Below are positions 21,151 through 31,799 of a DNA stretch of 64,000 bases, in pieces. The stretch comes from Bog-756 sp963699085 (lineage in GTDB: Bacteria > Actinomycetota > Acidimicrobiia > Acidimicrobiales > RAAP-2). The position numbers and the translations under genes are program-made. Numbering within the stretch: position 1 is the stretch's first letter; every line of letters begins with the position of its first letter. The stretch is from contig CAVOTH010000004.1 of the NCBI GenBank assembly GCA_963699085.1, positions 1,612,001 through 1,676,000 on the forward strand. Direction: 5' to 3'. Below the pieces are notes generated by a model, which was not told where the DNA came from, ran no database searches, and saw only the letters and a list, made by a program, of their open reading frames with translations.

Positions 21151-22150
21151 GTGGCCCCGGTACGACCATCCGAGCCCTTAGGGGCCGTCGGACTCATCTT
21201 GCCCACTTTCGTCCAGGACACCATCCCGGCGTGGGCGCAGGACCCCTCCGACGTCCGACCGGACGTCGATCCCCTGGTCGAGCTGTCCGATCTGTGCCGG
21301 CGGGCCGAGGAGGCCGGAGCCGACGCCCTGTGGGCCTGCGACCACCTGTTCTGGCACGGCCCGTGCCTCGAGTGCATGCTCGTCCTGACCGTGGCGGCCA
21401 CCGCCACTCGACATGCGGCCCTGGGATCGTGTGTGATCCAGCTTCCGCTCCGGCGTGCCGTGGCCGTGGCCAAACAGGCCGCAACCCTCCAGACTCTCAG
21501 CCGGGGTCGGCTGATCCTGGGGGTCGGGGTGGGGAGCCACCCGGGTGAGTACGAACTGGTAGGCACCGACTATCACCGCCGCGGGCCACGACCTGGACAC
21601 CGCCATCGGGGAGCTCCACCGGGCATGGGGATCCGGCAAGGGAGTGAGTTCGGGTGACACCTCGTCGACCGTTGCTTCCGAGCGCTATCGCCAGCTACCT
21701 GCACCTTCATCCATACCCGTGTGGGTGGGCGGATCGTCCGAGGCCGCACTTCGCCGGGCCGCACACCTGGCCGATGGCTGGATGCCCCTCTTCCTATCGG
21801 TCGCCGAGTACGGCGACGCCGTGGAGAGGCTCGCCAAGGAGACCGACGCGGCCGGACGGCCGGTCGGGTCAGTCACCCCGGCAATGGTCCTGTTCGTCTC
21901 CCTCGATGGTGACCGAGGCCGGGGTGTGGCCAATGGGACCAAGTGGATGGGCTCGCTGTACGGGCTTCCGCCCAAGGCATTCGAGCGCCACCTGGTGGCC
22001 GGTTCGCCCGACGAGGTGGCAACCCGGATCGCCGAGTACCGGGCGGTCGGAGCCGAACACGTGGCGGTCTATGTCACCGACGACCAGCCCATCGACCAGT
22101 TCGAGCACCTGATGGCGGCACTTCCCGCCCAGGTCACGACCCGGGGCTGA
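21151..22150 (+). CDS. LLM-class flavin/F420-dependent oxidoreductase (one frameshift)
   Basis: About 333 residues. VGLILPTFVQDTIPAW begins the barrel; ALWACDHLFWHG, ATRHAALGSCVIQLPLR, LSRGRLILGVGVGSHPGEY and SIPVWVGGSSEAALRRA are standard luciferase-like blocks, and the C-terminus has AGSPDEVATRIAEYRAVG, common in F420-dependent members. A slip near 21590 joins two frames. GTG 21151 is chosen because it gives a full first strand; ATG 21144 is out of frame. It is the first of four rightward genes with a thiolase-like protein, a KAS III-like protein and a nucleotidyltransferase, so it may act on a lipid or ketone made by that operon. Confidence 0.8.
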
Positions 22151-22197
22151 CCGGCTCCGCCCCAATTCTCACCGACACCGACCAGAACTGAGGATCC

Positions 22198-23379
22198 ATG
22201 GACCGCACCGCACACATCGTGGGCACAGCCACCACTCCCATGCAGCGGCGCGACCTGACCATCGAGGACATGGCCCACCAGGTCGTGGGGCACGCGCTGT
22301 CCGATGCCGGAATGAGCCCCGACCAGGTTGACCTGGTCATCGTCGGCAATGCCACCGCCGGACGGCTCATCAATCAGGCGTGCATCCGCGGCCAGAGCTT
22401 CCTGCTCGACGCAGGGCTCAACAACGCCGGCATCATCAACGTGGACAACTCCTGCGCCGGCGGGGCCTCGGCCCTCCACCTGGCCACCCTGTCGACCCTG
22501 GGCGGGGCGGGCACCGTATTGGCCGTCGGAGTGGAGAAGATGTGGACCGGCGACCGCATGGAGACGCTGGCCGGCATAGAGGACGGTGTACCCGAGGCCG
22601 ACCGGGAGTTCATGCACGCCAACTGGGAGAACCCTTCCGGCTCGGTGCTCATGGCCCTCAACGCCAAGTGGACGATCGAGCACATGGAGGCCTGGGGCAC
22701 GACGGTCGAACAGATCGCCGCAGCGGCGGTCAAGGCCCGCAAGCACGGCGCTCTCAATCCCAACGCCCAGTTCCAGAGCGAGGTGACCCTCGAAGAAGTA
22801 CTTGCCTCCTCCCCCATCGTCCCCCCACTCACCCGCCTGATGTGCTCGTCCTTCACCGACGGAGCGGCGGCCGTGGTGCTCACTCTCGAGGGTCGTGCCG
22901 GAGCGCCTCGGATTCTGGCCAGCACGGCGCGGTCCGGCAACGGCTCCATCGACTACCACGAACGCCTGGCCGAGACGGCGGCGGTGGCTTGGGACGCGGC
23001 AGGTGTCGACCCGGCCGATGTGGACGTGGTCGAGCTGCATGACGCCACCAGCGCTGAGGAGATCTGCGCACTCGAGTCTCTGGGCTTCTTCAAGCCGGGC
23101 GACGCCGGAGCGGCGACTTTGGCGGGCGACACCACCCTCGGAGGCAAGGGGGTCACCGTCAATACCAGCGGCGGCCTGGTCAGCAGGGGCCATCCACTCG
23201 GGGCGACCGGCATCGCCCAGGTGGTCGAGCTGGTGGCCCAACTGCGGGATGAGGCCGGGCCCCGCCAGGTCCCGGGCGCCCGATTGGCGGTGGCGGCCAA
23301 TACCGGTGGCATGATCGGGTCTCATGCAGGCACCACAGACGCAGGTTTCATCGGAATCCACATCCTCGAGGCGGGCTGA
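22198..23379 (+). CDS. Thiolase-superfamily protein (SCP2-thiolase-like) lacking the second active-site Cys
   Basis: 393 residues, intact, ATG preceded by GAGGA. The nucleophile motif VDNSCAGGASALH gives Cys86, and SRGHPLGATGIAQ gives His332; ELHDATSAEE is the HDxxxxxE block of SCP2/lipid-transfer-type thiolases. At the C-terminus the usual CxGxG is replaced by ANTGGMIG, so the proton-shuttling Cys is missing. Such proteins include acyl-CoA thiolases with altered chemistry and aldolases of steroid side-chain breakdown. The following KAS III starts three bases after its stop, so the two are surely co-translated and may act in sequence on acyl-CoAs. Substrate unknown. Confidence 0.85.
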   Translation: MDRTAHIVGTATTPMQRRDLTIEDMAHQVVGHALSDAGMSPDQVDLVIVGNATAGRLINQACIRGQSFLLDAGLNNAGIINVDNSCAGGASALHLATLSTLGGAGTVLAVGVEKMWTGDRMETLAGIEDGVPEADREFMHANWENPSGSVLMALNAKWTIEHMEAWGTTVEQIAAAAVKARKHGALNPNAQFQSEVTLEEVLASSPIVPPLTRLMCSSFTDGAAAVVLTLEGRAGAPRILASTARSGNGSIDYHERLAETAAVAWDAAGVDPADVDVVELHDATSAEEICALESLGFFKPGDAGAATLAGDTTLGGKGVTVNTSGGLVSRGHPLGATGIAQVVELVAQLRDEAGPRQVPGARLAVAANTGGMIGSHAGTTDAGFIGIHILEAG

Positions 23380-23382
23380 GGC

Positions 23383-24315
23383 GTGATCGGCCGGGGCGGT
23401 GTCATCACCGGTTACGGCATAGCCGTGCCCGACAAGGTGGTCACCAATGACGACCTTTCGGTGACCCTCGACACCAACGATGCCTGGATCCGGGAGCGCA
23501 CCGGGATCCGGGAGCGCCGGATCGGGGGGACCACCTCGGGGCTGGCCATCGAAGCCGGGCTCGCCGCCCTGGAGAAAGCCGGTCGGCGGCCCGACGAGAT
23601 CGATGCCGTCATCCTGGCCACAACGACGCCCGACCAGATCGTGCCGGGCACGTCGGCCACCGTGCAGGACGGAATCGGCATCGTGGGCGGTGCCTTCGAC
23701 GTCAACGCCGCCTGCTCGGGTTTCGTCTACGCGCTGACCGTGGCCCACGGCATGCTGGCCATCGGCGCCGAACGGCTGCTGGTCATCGGTTCCGAGACGT
23801 TGTCGAAGATCACCGACTGGGACGATCGCTCCGTCTCCATCCTGGTGGGCGACGGTGCCGGAGCCGTAGTGCTGGAAGCGGTCGATGGCCCCGGCCAGCT
23901 CCTCAGTTACAAGCTCGGCGCCGACGGATCACTTCGACACCTGCTCAAGTGCGACCACGGTGGCTACCTCTACATGAATGGCAAGGAGATCTTCCGCAAG
24001 GCGGTCTCGGTCGTCGTCGAGTCATCGCTTGCTGCCATTGCCGAGGCCGGACTCACGCCGGATGAGATCGACCTGGTCGTCCCCCACCAGGCCAACCTCC
24101 GAATCATCAGTGCCGCATGTCAGCGCCTCGAAATTCCCGAGGAGAAGGCAGTGGTGGTCATCGACCGCTACGGCAACACCTCGTCGGCGTCGATCCCGCT
24201 GGCCCTGGCCGACGCGCTCGACACCGGGCGCCTCCACGAGGGCGATCACGTGCTGCTCACCGGGTTCGGCGGCGGAATGACCTGGGCCAGTGCCGTACTC
24301 AAGTGGGGCGGCTGA
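23383..24315 (+). CDS. 3-oxoacyl-ACP synthase III family protein (FabH/KAS III-like)
   Basis: 310 residues, intact, GTG start three bases after the thiolase stop. The full catalytic triad is visible: Cys111 in NAACSGFVYAL, His235 in VVPHQANLRII and Asn265 in DRYGNTSSAS. The TNDAWIRERTGIRERRI block is typical of true FabH, which condenses acetyl-CoA with malonyl-ACP to start fatty acids. No fabD, acpP or fabF is nearby, so a specialised Claisen condensation (branched starter, ketone or secondary lipid) together with the adjacent thiolase-like protein is also possible. Cytoplasmic. Confidence 0.9.
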   Translation: MIGRGGVITGYGIAVPDKVVTNDDLSVTLDTNDAWIRERTGIRERRIGGTTSGLAIEAGLAALEKAGRRPDEIDAVILATTTPDQIVPGTSATVQDGIGIVGGAFDVNAACSGFVYALTVAHGMLAIGAERLLVIGSETLSKITDWDDRSVSILVGDGAGAVVLEAVDGPGQLLSYKLGADGSLRHLLKCDHGGYLYMNGKEIFRKAVSVVVESSLAAIAEAGLTPDEIDLVVPHQANLRIISAACQRLEIPEEKAVVVIDRYGNTSSASIPLALADALDTGRLHEGDHVLLTGFGGGMTWASAVLKWGG

Positions 24316-24333
24316 CCTTCCGAGTGAACAGGT

Positions 24334-25251
24334 ATGCCTGAGTTGCCTTCTTCACCTTCCCTTGTCGTGCTCGCCGCGGGCATGGCCCGCCGCTACGGGG
24401 GCTGTAAGCCGCTGGCTCCCATCGGGCCCAACGGCGAGGCCGTACTGGACCTGCTGGTGGCAGACGCCGTCCGTGCCGGCTTCGGTCGGATCGTGCTGGT
24501 CCTGCATCCCGAATCGGGTCCGACAATTCGCTACCACGTAGAACAGTGCTGGCCTCAGACGGTCAAGGTCGCCTTTGCTGAACAGCGACTTCCTCTCGGG
24601 ACCGTTCACGCCGTGCTGGCGGCCGAGGGGGCGCTGGCCGGTACCGCGGCGTTCGCCGTGTGCAATGCCGACGACGTCTACGGCGAAGTGGCCATGCGGA
24701 TGCTGGCCGGGCAACTGCGCTCATCCGCAGCCGAACACGTCCTCGTCGGCTATCGGCTGGCGGCCACCGTGGCCACCGACGATCCGGTGACCCGGGGTAT
24801 CTGCACCGTGGGTCCTAGACGGTCTGCTCGTGTCGCTCGATGAGCGCCGACAGGTCCACCGCGATGGGACGTCAGCCACTTCGTCTCCGACGATGGTCTC
24901 GAGCCGGAGAAGCTGTCGGGCGAGATGCCGGCCTCGGTGAATCTCTGGGGATTCCAAGCTGACATCTGGAAGGTGTTCCACGCGGCGATGGACTCCTCCG
25001 GGCTCGACGAAGCGGAACTGCTGGCCAGGGTGGCGGCCGGGGGCGAGGTTCCAAAGGCCGAAGTGTTGCTTCCCGAGGTGATCTCGACCATGGTGGCCGA
25101 TGGAACCGCTCTGCCCGTGCGGGTGCTCACCACCGACGCCAAGCTCGTCGGGGTCACCCACGCCGCCGACCTGCCGGTGGTCAGCGCCGAACTGGCCCGC
25201 GACGTGGCCTGTGGAATCCGCCCGGCCAACCTGTGGTCCGGAGTGGCCTGA
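24334..25251 (+). CDS. Sugar nucleotidyltransferase family protein (frameshifted)
   Basis: About 305 residues. The Rossmann-type start LVVLAAGMARRYGGCKPL is the NTP-binding signature of sugar-1-phosphate nucleotidyltransferases, followed by GPNGEAVLDLLVADA, LPLGTVHAVLAAEGAL and the metal-binding VCNADDVYG. It should activate a sugar phosphate as NDP-sugar. Slips near 24815 and 24870 shift the frame before SHFVSDDGLEPEKLSGE and NLWGFQADIW, normal parts of this family. ATG 24334 is used, 18 bases after the KAS III stop. It ends seven bases before the convergent AftD-like gene. A role supplying a donor to the glycan pathway is plausible. Confidence 0.75.
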
Positions 25252-25258
25252 GCGGCGA

Positions 25259-28200
25259 TCAGCCTCCCGAGGAGCCCGACTGGGCAGGTTCCGCCAAAAG
25301 GGCCTCCTTGGCCGCCCTGCGACGGAAGACCAGCTCCACGGTGGCGTCTGCCCCCAGGAACATCACCGCGGCCCACGCCAGCCCGGCAGCGCCACCAAAT
25401 CCGGTCGGCCATCCTCCGGTCGATCTCGTCGGGTCCGACCACTGCGAAATCAGGATGTAGCCACCGGCACCGAGCAGGCATGCCACCGCGGCAAGGCCCA
25501 GCCAAAGTCTCATCTCCGGCTTGCGAAGTGCGACGACGGTGCCCACGCCGACGATGACTCCGGTGAGTGGCGAGGCGATCAGTGTCGCCGCCGTGGCGAC
25601 CACGATGGCGACGACCACCATGGGCCCCCACTCGACAGCATCGGTCTGATCCGACGCAGAGCTCACGAGTTCCGGCGCCACCTGTGGATAGTCGGCCTCG
25701 TGGCCCACCGGGATGTCCGACCCGGGAGACACATCGGCATCAGCGCTTCCAGGGCCACGGCGACGCCGACGTCGTCGACGCGCCCAGGGGGCAATGGCGA
25801 GGAGGATGCAGACGACGAGGGCCACGGCGGAGATGAGCAAAGCGATGTTGACCGTGCGCTGCGGAGTCCATCGGAGGGTGACACTCAGGGTGCCATTGTG
25901 GATGGCCGACCCGAAGCTGGCGGGGTTGACGATCCAGCCGTTGGCGAAGCCGTCGGTCAGGACCGGGGTCGACAAGGCATGGCCGCCGATCGACGCCTGC
26001 CAACCCGAATTCAGGCTCTGGCCGAGGACGAACGAGAAGGGAGCGACGGAAGCCGACACCCCGCTCAGTGACACGTCGATGGCGGTCGAGGTCTGGCGGA
26101 CCACGTGGGCCGTCGGTGCGGAGCCGGGGTCGGGTGCCGGCGCCTGTCCGTCACCGGACAACGGGGCGGCCGCGCCCCGGGCGCCGATGCAAAGGCCAGC
26201 TGATCGATGTCGAGCCCGGTCATCGCTCCCGGGACCGAGCGCAGGACGTGGTTCCCGGCACTGAGCGTGACGCCCGCGCGCATCAGGGCCGCACAGGTCG
26301 AGGCTCATCGGTTGGCGTGCAAGGGCGGTCGATGACGTTCCCGTCACCTCGACCCACAAGGGGCTGCCATCCAAGGTGAGTAGATCGCCCCGGCACGTCG
26401 ACGGAATGGCCTCTGGGGCCGGGGCCGATGGCCAGCCCGGGGATCCCCCACTCGGCGATCCCGAAGGGGAGTGCCACCGGTGCTTGGGTCGTGTAGTCGA
26501 CGGTGTAACGAAGGTGCACCTGGTCGACGGTGACCCGGACGGTGGAACCGGTAAGGGGCGAAAGCACGACGGGTACGTCGGTGACCGTGCCGCGGACCGG
26601 GCTGGCAAGTCAGCCGCGGCAGACGTACCGTGTCCGATTTGCCCCCGGCCGAGACGGTGATCTCCGTAGGTATCGAGTGCTGGTCGTCGGTGACCACCTG
26701 GAGGTGCATCTCGTCGAAGGAGACAGGAGCGCCGAGGTGGTACTGCGCCCACGCGCCGGCCTGGTTCTCACCGCCGAACGCGGGCTGCCAGGCCGTCGTC
26801 GGGATCGTCATCGATGGCCGCGGTGGCCCCGGCACTGATGTCACCACCCATCCTGGAGCTCGACGAGGCGATCACCGGGGTGCCGGCACTCCCGGTCCGT
26901 CCCACCACCGCATTGATGGCCGCATCCGGGGCCAGTGGGGACAAGCGGGTCTGGCCGGCCAGCGAGAAGGAGCGGGACGTCGGCAGCCAGAACTGCCGGG
27001 ACAGCGAGCGTCTCCGGATCTGTGCGGGGCGGGAAGCCCGAGCTTCGCTGGCGGTCCATGAGGAGTGTGAGCGGGTCCGACTGCGACGACGGTCCCGGCT
27101 GCCCGCAGCAGGTCCTCCGGCATGGAGACGGTCTCGTCGGCGGTCACTCCGGGGATCCGGACCTCGGAGAGGCCGACGAAGTTCTGGTAGCCGGCCTTCA
27201 CGTGGAACCGGGTCGGCTCCGAATTCGAGATCTGTCATGCGCAGCGACTCGAGAAGGTCCGCGAGGAGAAGCTGATGGTCTGGCCGGCCGCGGTCCGCGA
27301 CGACGGCCCCAGGTCTGCCAGCTACGGGTCGGCCGTAATCGAACGTCAGGTCACCTGGGTGATCAGCTGGCGGGGGCGGGGCGTGACGAGCTGGGCGAGG
27401 TTCACCGAGTCGGCGTATGGGGCGCGTGAAACTGCATCTGCCACCACTGCCCGATCGGGGGACTGCGATGTCGCCCACGCCGTTGACGGGTCACCGTCGA
27501 TGCGCGGCCGGCCGGTCGCTCGTCGTTGAAGTACTGCGTCGGCGACCCGTAGCTCGAGGCGGTCACCGAGTTGATGCCGTTGAACACCGTGGTGCTCTGG
27601 GCGTCGGCCGGGGCCCCGGGAAAGAGGTCGAGGGGTGAGTCGAACGGGTCCGATCTGGTCCGGGCCCTCCGACGCCGTCTGGGTGTAGCCGGAGTTGAGC
27701 GTGATGCCGTTCCACCGGTAGCCCTGCTTGCGATTGGTGTCGGTGACCACCAGGACTGGCTTGTCGGACAGGAGCCGGTCAGCGCAGTGCGGTCTGGGTG
27801 TCGAGCGTGCCGGAGTAGAAGATGGTCGGGTTGCCCGCCAGCAGCCCCACCGACGAAGCGTTGACCAGCCCCGAGCTGTTGCCGGCGACCATCAGTGGCG
27901 CCGCTTCGAGCGACTCGGCGCGGACGACGGGCCGGGGGTGGTCAACCGTGTAGGTGACCAGGGGTGCGGCTTCGGGGTGACGTGGGCGGGAGCGCCAGCG
28001 TCCGACTCGTCCACATGGGGGACCGTCGAGACGTTGGGGCGGGGCGCACCGAAGGCGACCGGGTCGCTCAGGCCGGGCGGGGTCGATGGCGAAATCGAGG
28101 GCCAGTCGCCTCGGGTCAGGCGTGTCGTACATCGCATAGTGGAGGTCGTACTGCACGAGCACGTCGCCGACGCTCATCGAGCGACATCATCGGGGCCAGG

Positions 28201-29848
28201 GTGGACGGGTCGAATGACCCCCTCCTGGAGAGGCGTGTCCACCGCCTCCAGCAGATCGGCGGTGGGCAGGGATCCCATGGTCTGCTGCTCGTGGGTCACG
28301 AAGGGACGGTTCGAGGAGCGCCGGGTAGACGGTGTCGATGGTGTCGCCCCACCGGTAGGCGGCGAAGTTGTTGCCCGGGAGGCCGTAGACACGGCTGCCC
28401 GGGTGGGTGGTGTTGAGGTGGTGGACCGCTTGCAGCACGTAGGGCGGCGGCGTCGGCCGGCTGGGTCAGCCCGTTGACCACCGTCGCCCCGGTCCACAAC
28501 GGGGCCGACGCCCCGGCGATCGCGGCCAGCACGAAGCCCGGCCAGCAGCCCACCGCAGCGGGTCATGCGTCGAGCCACCGCCGTCGACACCCGCCCCGAG
28601 GAGCACGGCCAGACCCAGGATCACCAGGGGCGACGCCCGGTCGGTGGAGCGCAGGGCCAGACCCGGCCGTGGTGTCGAGCATGAACGCCTTGATCAGCCC
28701 GCTGATCCCCGGTCGGCGTGTAGTAGGGGTACGGGCCGACGGCCAGCACCATGCCTACGACAGGACCAGGAATACGAAGTAGGCCCGATGCCGCCACTTG
28801 ACCACCGCCGCGGCCAGCGAAGGCCATGGTCGGGACCAGGAACGTGAGGCGCGATCAGCCACAGCTCCTGGGTGTAGGCCACCGCCGCCTGCGTCCAGGG
28901 CCCGGTCTGGTCGGACGCGCCGTAGAAGAACCAGTAGCCGAGACCACGGATGATCTCGAACGGCGACGATGCCGAACTGGTGGACGACAGCGTCTCGGTG
29001 TATTTGAGGATGTTGATGCCGTAGGCCGCCTCCACCTGCAGTCCGACCGCCCACCACAGGGAGACCAGCGCGGTCAGCAGGCCGACCTTCCACGCGACCC
29101 GCCACGCCTTCCGCCACGGTTCTGCTCGCGCAGCACCACCACGGCGAAGGGGAGCCACAGGACCGGTCCGACGCCCACGTAGAGGATCGAGCTGGCGTTG
29201 ATCCCGCTGACCAGGGCCACGACGAGGGCGAAGAGTGCGGGATACCGCCAGCCGCCTCGCCGGAGGGCGAGGATCACGAAGGCGATCATCCACGGCAGGC
29301 CGGACCACGGCATCAGGATGACGGAGATCCGGCCGGCGTACTGCAGGACGTAGGGGGTGAACATGAAGGCCAGGGTGGCGACGGCCCGGCCCGGGACCGG
29401 TCAGGCCGATCGTCCGGCAGAGATACAGCATCCCGGCCCCGGCGGCGAAGAGCAGGGACCCGAGCCACAGGCGTTGCGCCACCCACAGTGGACACGTGCA
29501 GCTCGGCCATCAGCCCAGTAGAAGGGGCCCATCGGCAAGAGGTAGCCGATGTTCTCGTGGGTCACGGTGCCGAGCGCCACGTTGGGGTTCCAGAGCGACA
29601 TGGCCTGGCGGACGTACCGGCCCGGGTCGAGGTACAGGTAGGTCTTGGTGTCGTCGGTCACCGTGCCCGGCTGGGACCACAGCATCGGTGCGAAGGCCAC
29701 GACGGCGCAGACCAGGTAGTCGATTCGACCACGTCGGCCGAAGCCCGCCCGGCCGACTCCGTCGTCGAGGTCGGGCGCCCGGATCCGAGGCTTCGGCGGA
29801 CGCGGGGCGCGAGGGTTCGGAGTCCACGGTGCCCGTCAGTGTAACCAC
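25259..29848 (-). CDS. AftD-like arabinofuranosyltransferase homologue (DUF3367), heavily frameshifted
   Basis: About 1,530 codons from GTG 29848, the size of mycobacterial AftD (roughly 1,400 residues), a membrane GT-C enzyme that adds alpha-1,3-arabinofuranose branches. The N-terminus has PGTVTDDTKTYLYLDPGRYV, LWNPNVALGTVTHENIGYLL and PMGPFYWA, the DUF3367 pattern. About ten helices follow, then large outer domains: SRVYGLPGNNFAAYRWGDT, a discoidin/CBM-like segment near 27440-27550 (PSTAW, GQWWQMQF), a second near 26640-26830 (TTAWQPAFGGENQ, AWAQYHLG), and four C-terminal helices intact from about 26130 to 25259. A dozen or more frame changes are needed. Because both ends and every domain are recognisable, sequencing error is the preferred explanation. 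Confidence 0.75.
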
Positions 29849-30011
29849 GTGTCACCGGCCGACGGGAATGCCACCGGCGTGGCCGAGGCCCCTTGTCACG
29901 GCGGCTGACGCGTGTGTCCGGGGACTTGACCGCTCGGGGTAGCGACTTCTGGTCCGTTCGGGGGAGGGCAGGTTGCTCGATCTGGCGGGCCTTGGGGGGT
30001 GGACCACTCAG

Positions 30012-31284
30012 ATGGACCCGCAGGTCGATGACGACGAATCGCAGATCGGTGTGGGCCCTTCCCGATGCTCCGCCATCGGGCGATCTCTTCGCCGATCGCC
30101 GGAGCTGCGGCAGTTCGCGGCCCAGACCCTCGAGGAGATCGCCCGCACCGCCGGCCTCCAGCACATCGACGTCGTCGCCTGGCGCGACTTCGACGACGCG
30201 GAGTCAGGCGGATCGGAACTGCACGCCCACCGCATCCTGACCGCGTGGTCCGACGCCGGGATATCGATCAACATGACCACGTCGACGGCACCGGGACGGC
30301 CGCCATTCATCCGTCGCGGTGGCTACCAGGTGACCCGACGGGTCGGCCGCTACTCGATCTTTCCCAGGACGATGATCTCCGGCTGGCGGGGCAAACTGGG
30401 CAGGCGCGACGGTCTGGTGGAGATCTGGAACGGCATGCCGTTCCTGTCGCCGATCTGGGCCCAGTGCCCTCGGGTGGTGTTCCTCCACCACGTGCACGGC
30501 GAAATGTGGAAGATGGTCCTCCCCCGCGGCCTGGCCGAGATGGGCGACACCTTCGAGCGCCGTGTCGCCCCTCAGTTCTATCGGCGCAGCCGGATCATCA
30601 CCCTCTCCTCCTCCTCGAAGGCAGAGATCGTGGAGAAGCTGGGCATCCGCGCCTCGAACATCTCCGTGTCGCCGCCCGGCGTCGAGGACCACTTCAGCCC
30701 GGGGTCGCGCCGGTCCGAAGTGCCGTTGGTCGTCGCCGTCGGCAGGCTGGTCCCGGTCAAGCGGTTCGACCTGATGATCGAGGGTCTGGTCGCCCTCAAG
30801 CCCCGTCATCCCGAACTGCGGGCCGTGATCGCCGGTGAAGGCTACGAGCGTCCCGCGCTCGAAGAGCTGGTCCGGAAATACGGTGCCGAGTCGTGGATTT
30901 CGCTTCCCGGTCGGGTCACCGACGAGGAGTTGATCGAGCTGTACCGCAGCGCCTGGGTGCTGGCCTCTACGTCGCTCCGCGAGGGCTGGGGCATGACCGT
31001 GACCGAGGCGGGTGCCTGCGGGACACCGGCCGTGGTCTCGCGGATAGCGGCCACCTGGACGCGGTCGTGGAAGGGCGGACCGGGCTGTTCTTCGACGACG
31101 TGGCCGGCATGGTCGACGACCCTCGACTCGCGTACTTTCCGACGACATCCTCCGCAAGCAGCTGTCGATGGGGGCGCTCGAATATTCCAATCGATTCAGT
31201 TGGGACAATGCGGCCCGGGGGGCACTCGCCGTCCTGGCGGCGGAAGCGCTCCGGAAACGGGGTCCCCCGCCTCTTACCGACTGA
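30012..31284 (+). CDS. GT4-type glycosyltransferase (GT-B fold)
   Basis: About 423 residues. HIDVVAWRDFDDAESGGSEL is the N-terminal acceptor domain start, with VVFLHHVHGEMWKM, then the donor domain: VVAVGRLVPVKRFDLMIEGL, GRVTDEELIELYRSAWV and SLREGWGMTVTEAGACGTP, the E-x7-E motif that binds the NDP-sugar. The frame then slips near 31045 and continues as GHLDAVVEGRTGLFFDD, ending at TGA 31284. ATG 30012 is taken; TTG 29973 is in frame upstream. A cytoplasmic enzyme building the lipid-linked oligosaccharide is expected. It is divergent from the AftD-like gene. Confidence 0.8.
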
Positions 31285-31370
31285 CCGACTTGCTGACGTA
31301 CCCGACCGTCCGATCTTCCGGTTGACCGGACCCGGATTCACCAGTTCACCCAAGAGGAAGGTGCATACCC

Positions 31371-31793
31371 ATGAATAAAAAATGGATCGGCGTGATCGTC
31401 CTGGCTGTGATCGGGGTCATTGCCGCCATACGTGGCGATCGAGTATCTCTCCGAGCCCATCTCCAAGGTTCCCAGCTACCTCGGTGGCCACCATATCCGT
31501 GGGCACTTCAAGAAGCGAGGCGAGCGGCCGCCGTCGTAGCGGTGATCGCTTTCGCGGGGGCCGGCTACCTGGCGTTCACCATCACCCGGAAGCCGTCGAC
31601 GGCCCTCCTGCCGATCCTCCGGCAACCGACGCAGCGGCCTGCAGCAGGATCAACCGCGGAAAGCCTCCTGGGAGGCGCTGCGGCACCCGCGACCACCGAG
31701 AGCGCCGTAAGCGGAGAGACGGCCCAGTCCTCCGCACCGGACGTTCCCCCCGCCGCGGGGTACCGACACCGTCAGCTCACTTCGCCGAGGTGA
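31371..31793 (+). CDS. Small two-helix membrane protein, third member of a local family (frameshifted)
   Basis: About 140 codons from ATG 31371 with GAGGAAGG nine bases before it. MNKKWIGVIVLAVIGVIAA is a first helix; out of frame but contiguous come AIEYLSEPISKVPSYLGGHH and FKKRGERPPS, then a second helix FAGAGYLAFTITRKPS. This order matches the two small proteins at 45814-46128 and 46169-46486 (IEYLTVGIGHLPSWVPGH, KRGRKRPTGF, FGGAGWLIYKNQR), but the cysteines of those are absent and a longer Ala/Thr-rich tail is added. Slips near 31430 and 31540 are needed. Function unknown; it follows a GT4 gene. Confidence 0.55.
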   Translation: MNKKWIGVIVLAVIGVIAAIRGDRVSLRAHLQGSQLPRWPPYPWALQEARRAAAVVAVIAFAGAGYLAFTITRKPSTALLPILRQPTQRPAAGSTAESLLGGAAAPATTESAVSGETAQSSAPDVPPAAGYRHRQLTSPR

Positions 31794-31799
31794 GCTGAC
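31771..31799. terminator. Bidirectional palindrome containing the stop codons of two convergent genes
   Basis: GTCAGCTCAC, nine-base loop, GTGAGCTGAC: a perfect 10-bp stem. The plus gene's TGA (31791-31793) and the minus gene's TGA (31777-31779) both lie inside it, so each C-terminus (QLTSPR and QLTSAK) is written by one arm. There is no T-run. Confidence 0.6.

Noticed and set aside
25100..26071. Plus-strand frame of 323 residues across the nucleotidyltransferase/AftD junction
   Set aside because: No domain pattern, and it is antisense to the well-defined AftD C-terminal helices.
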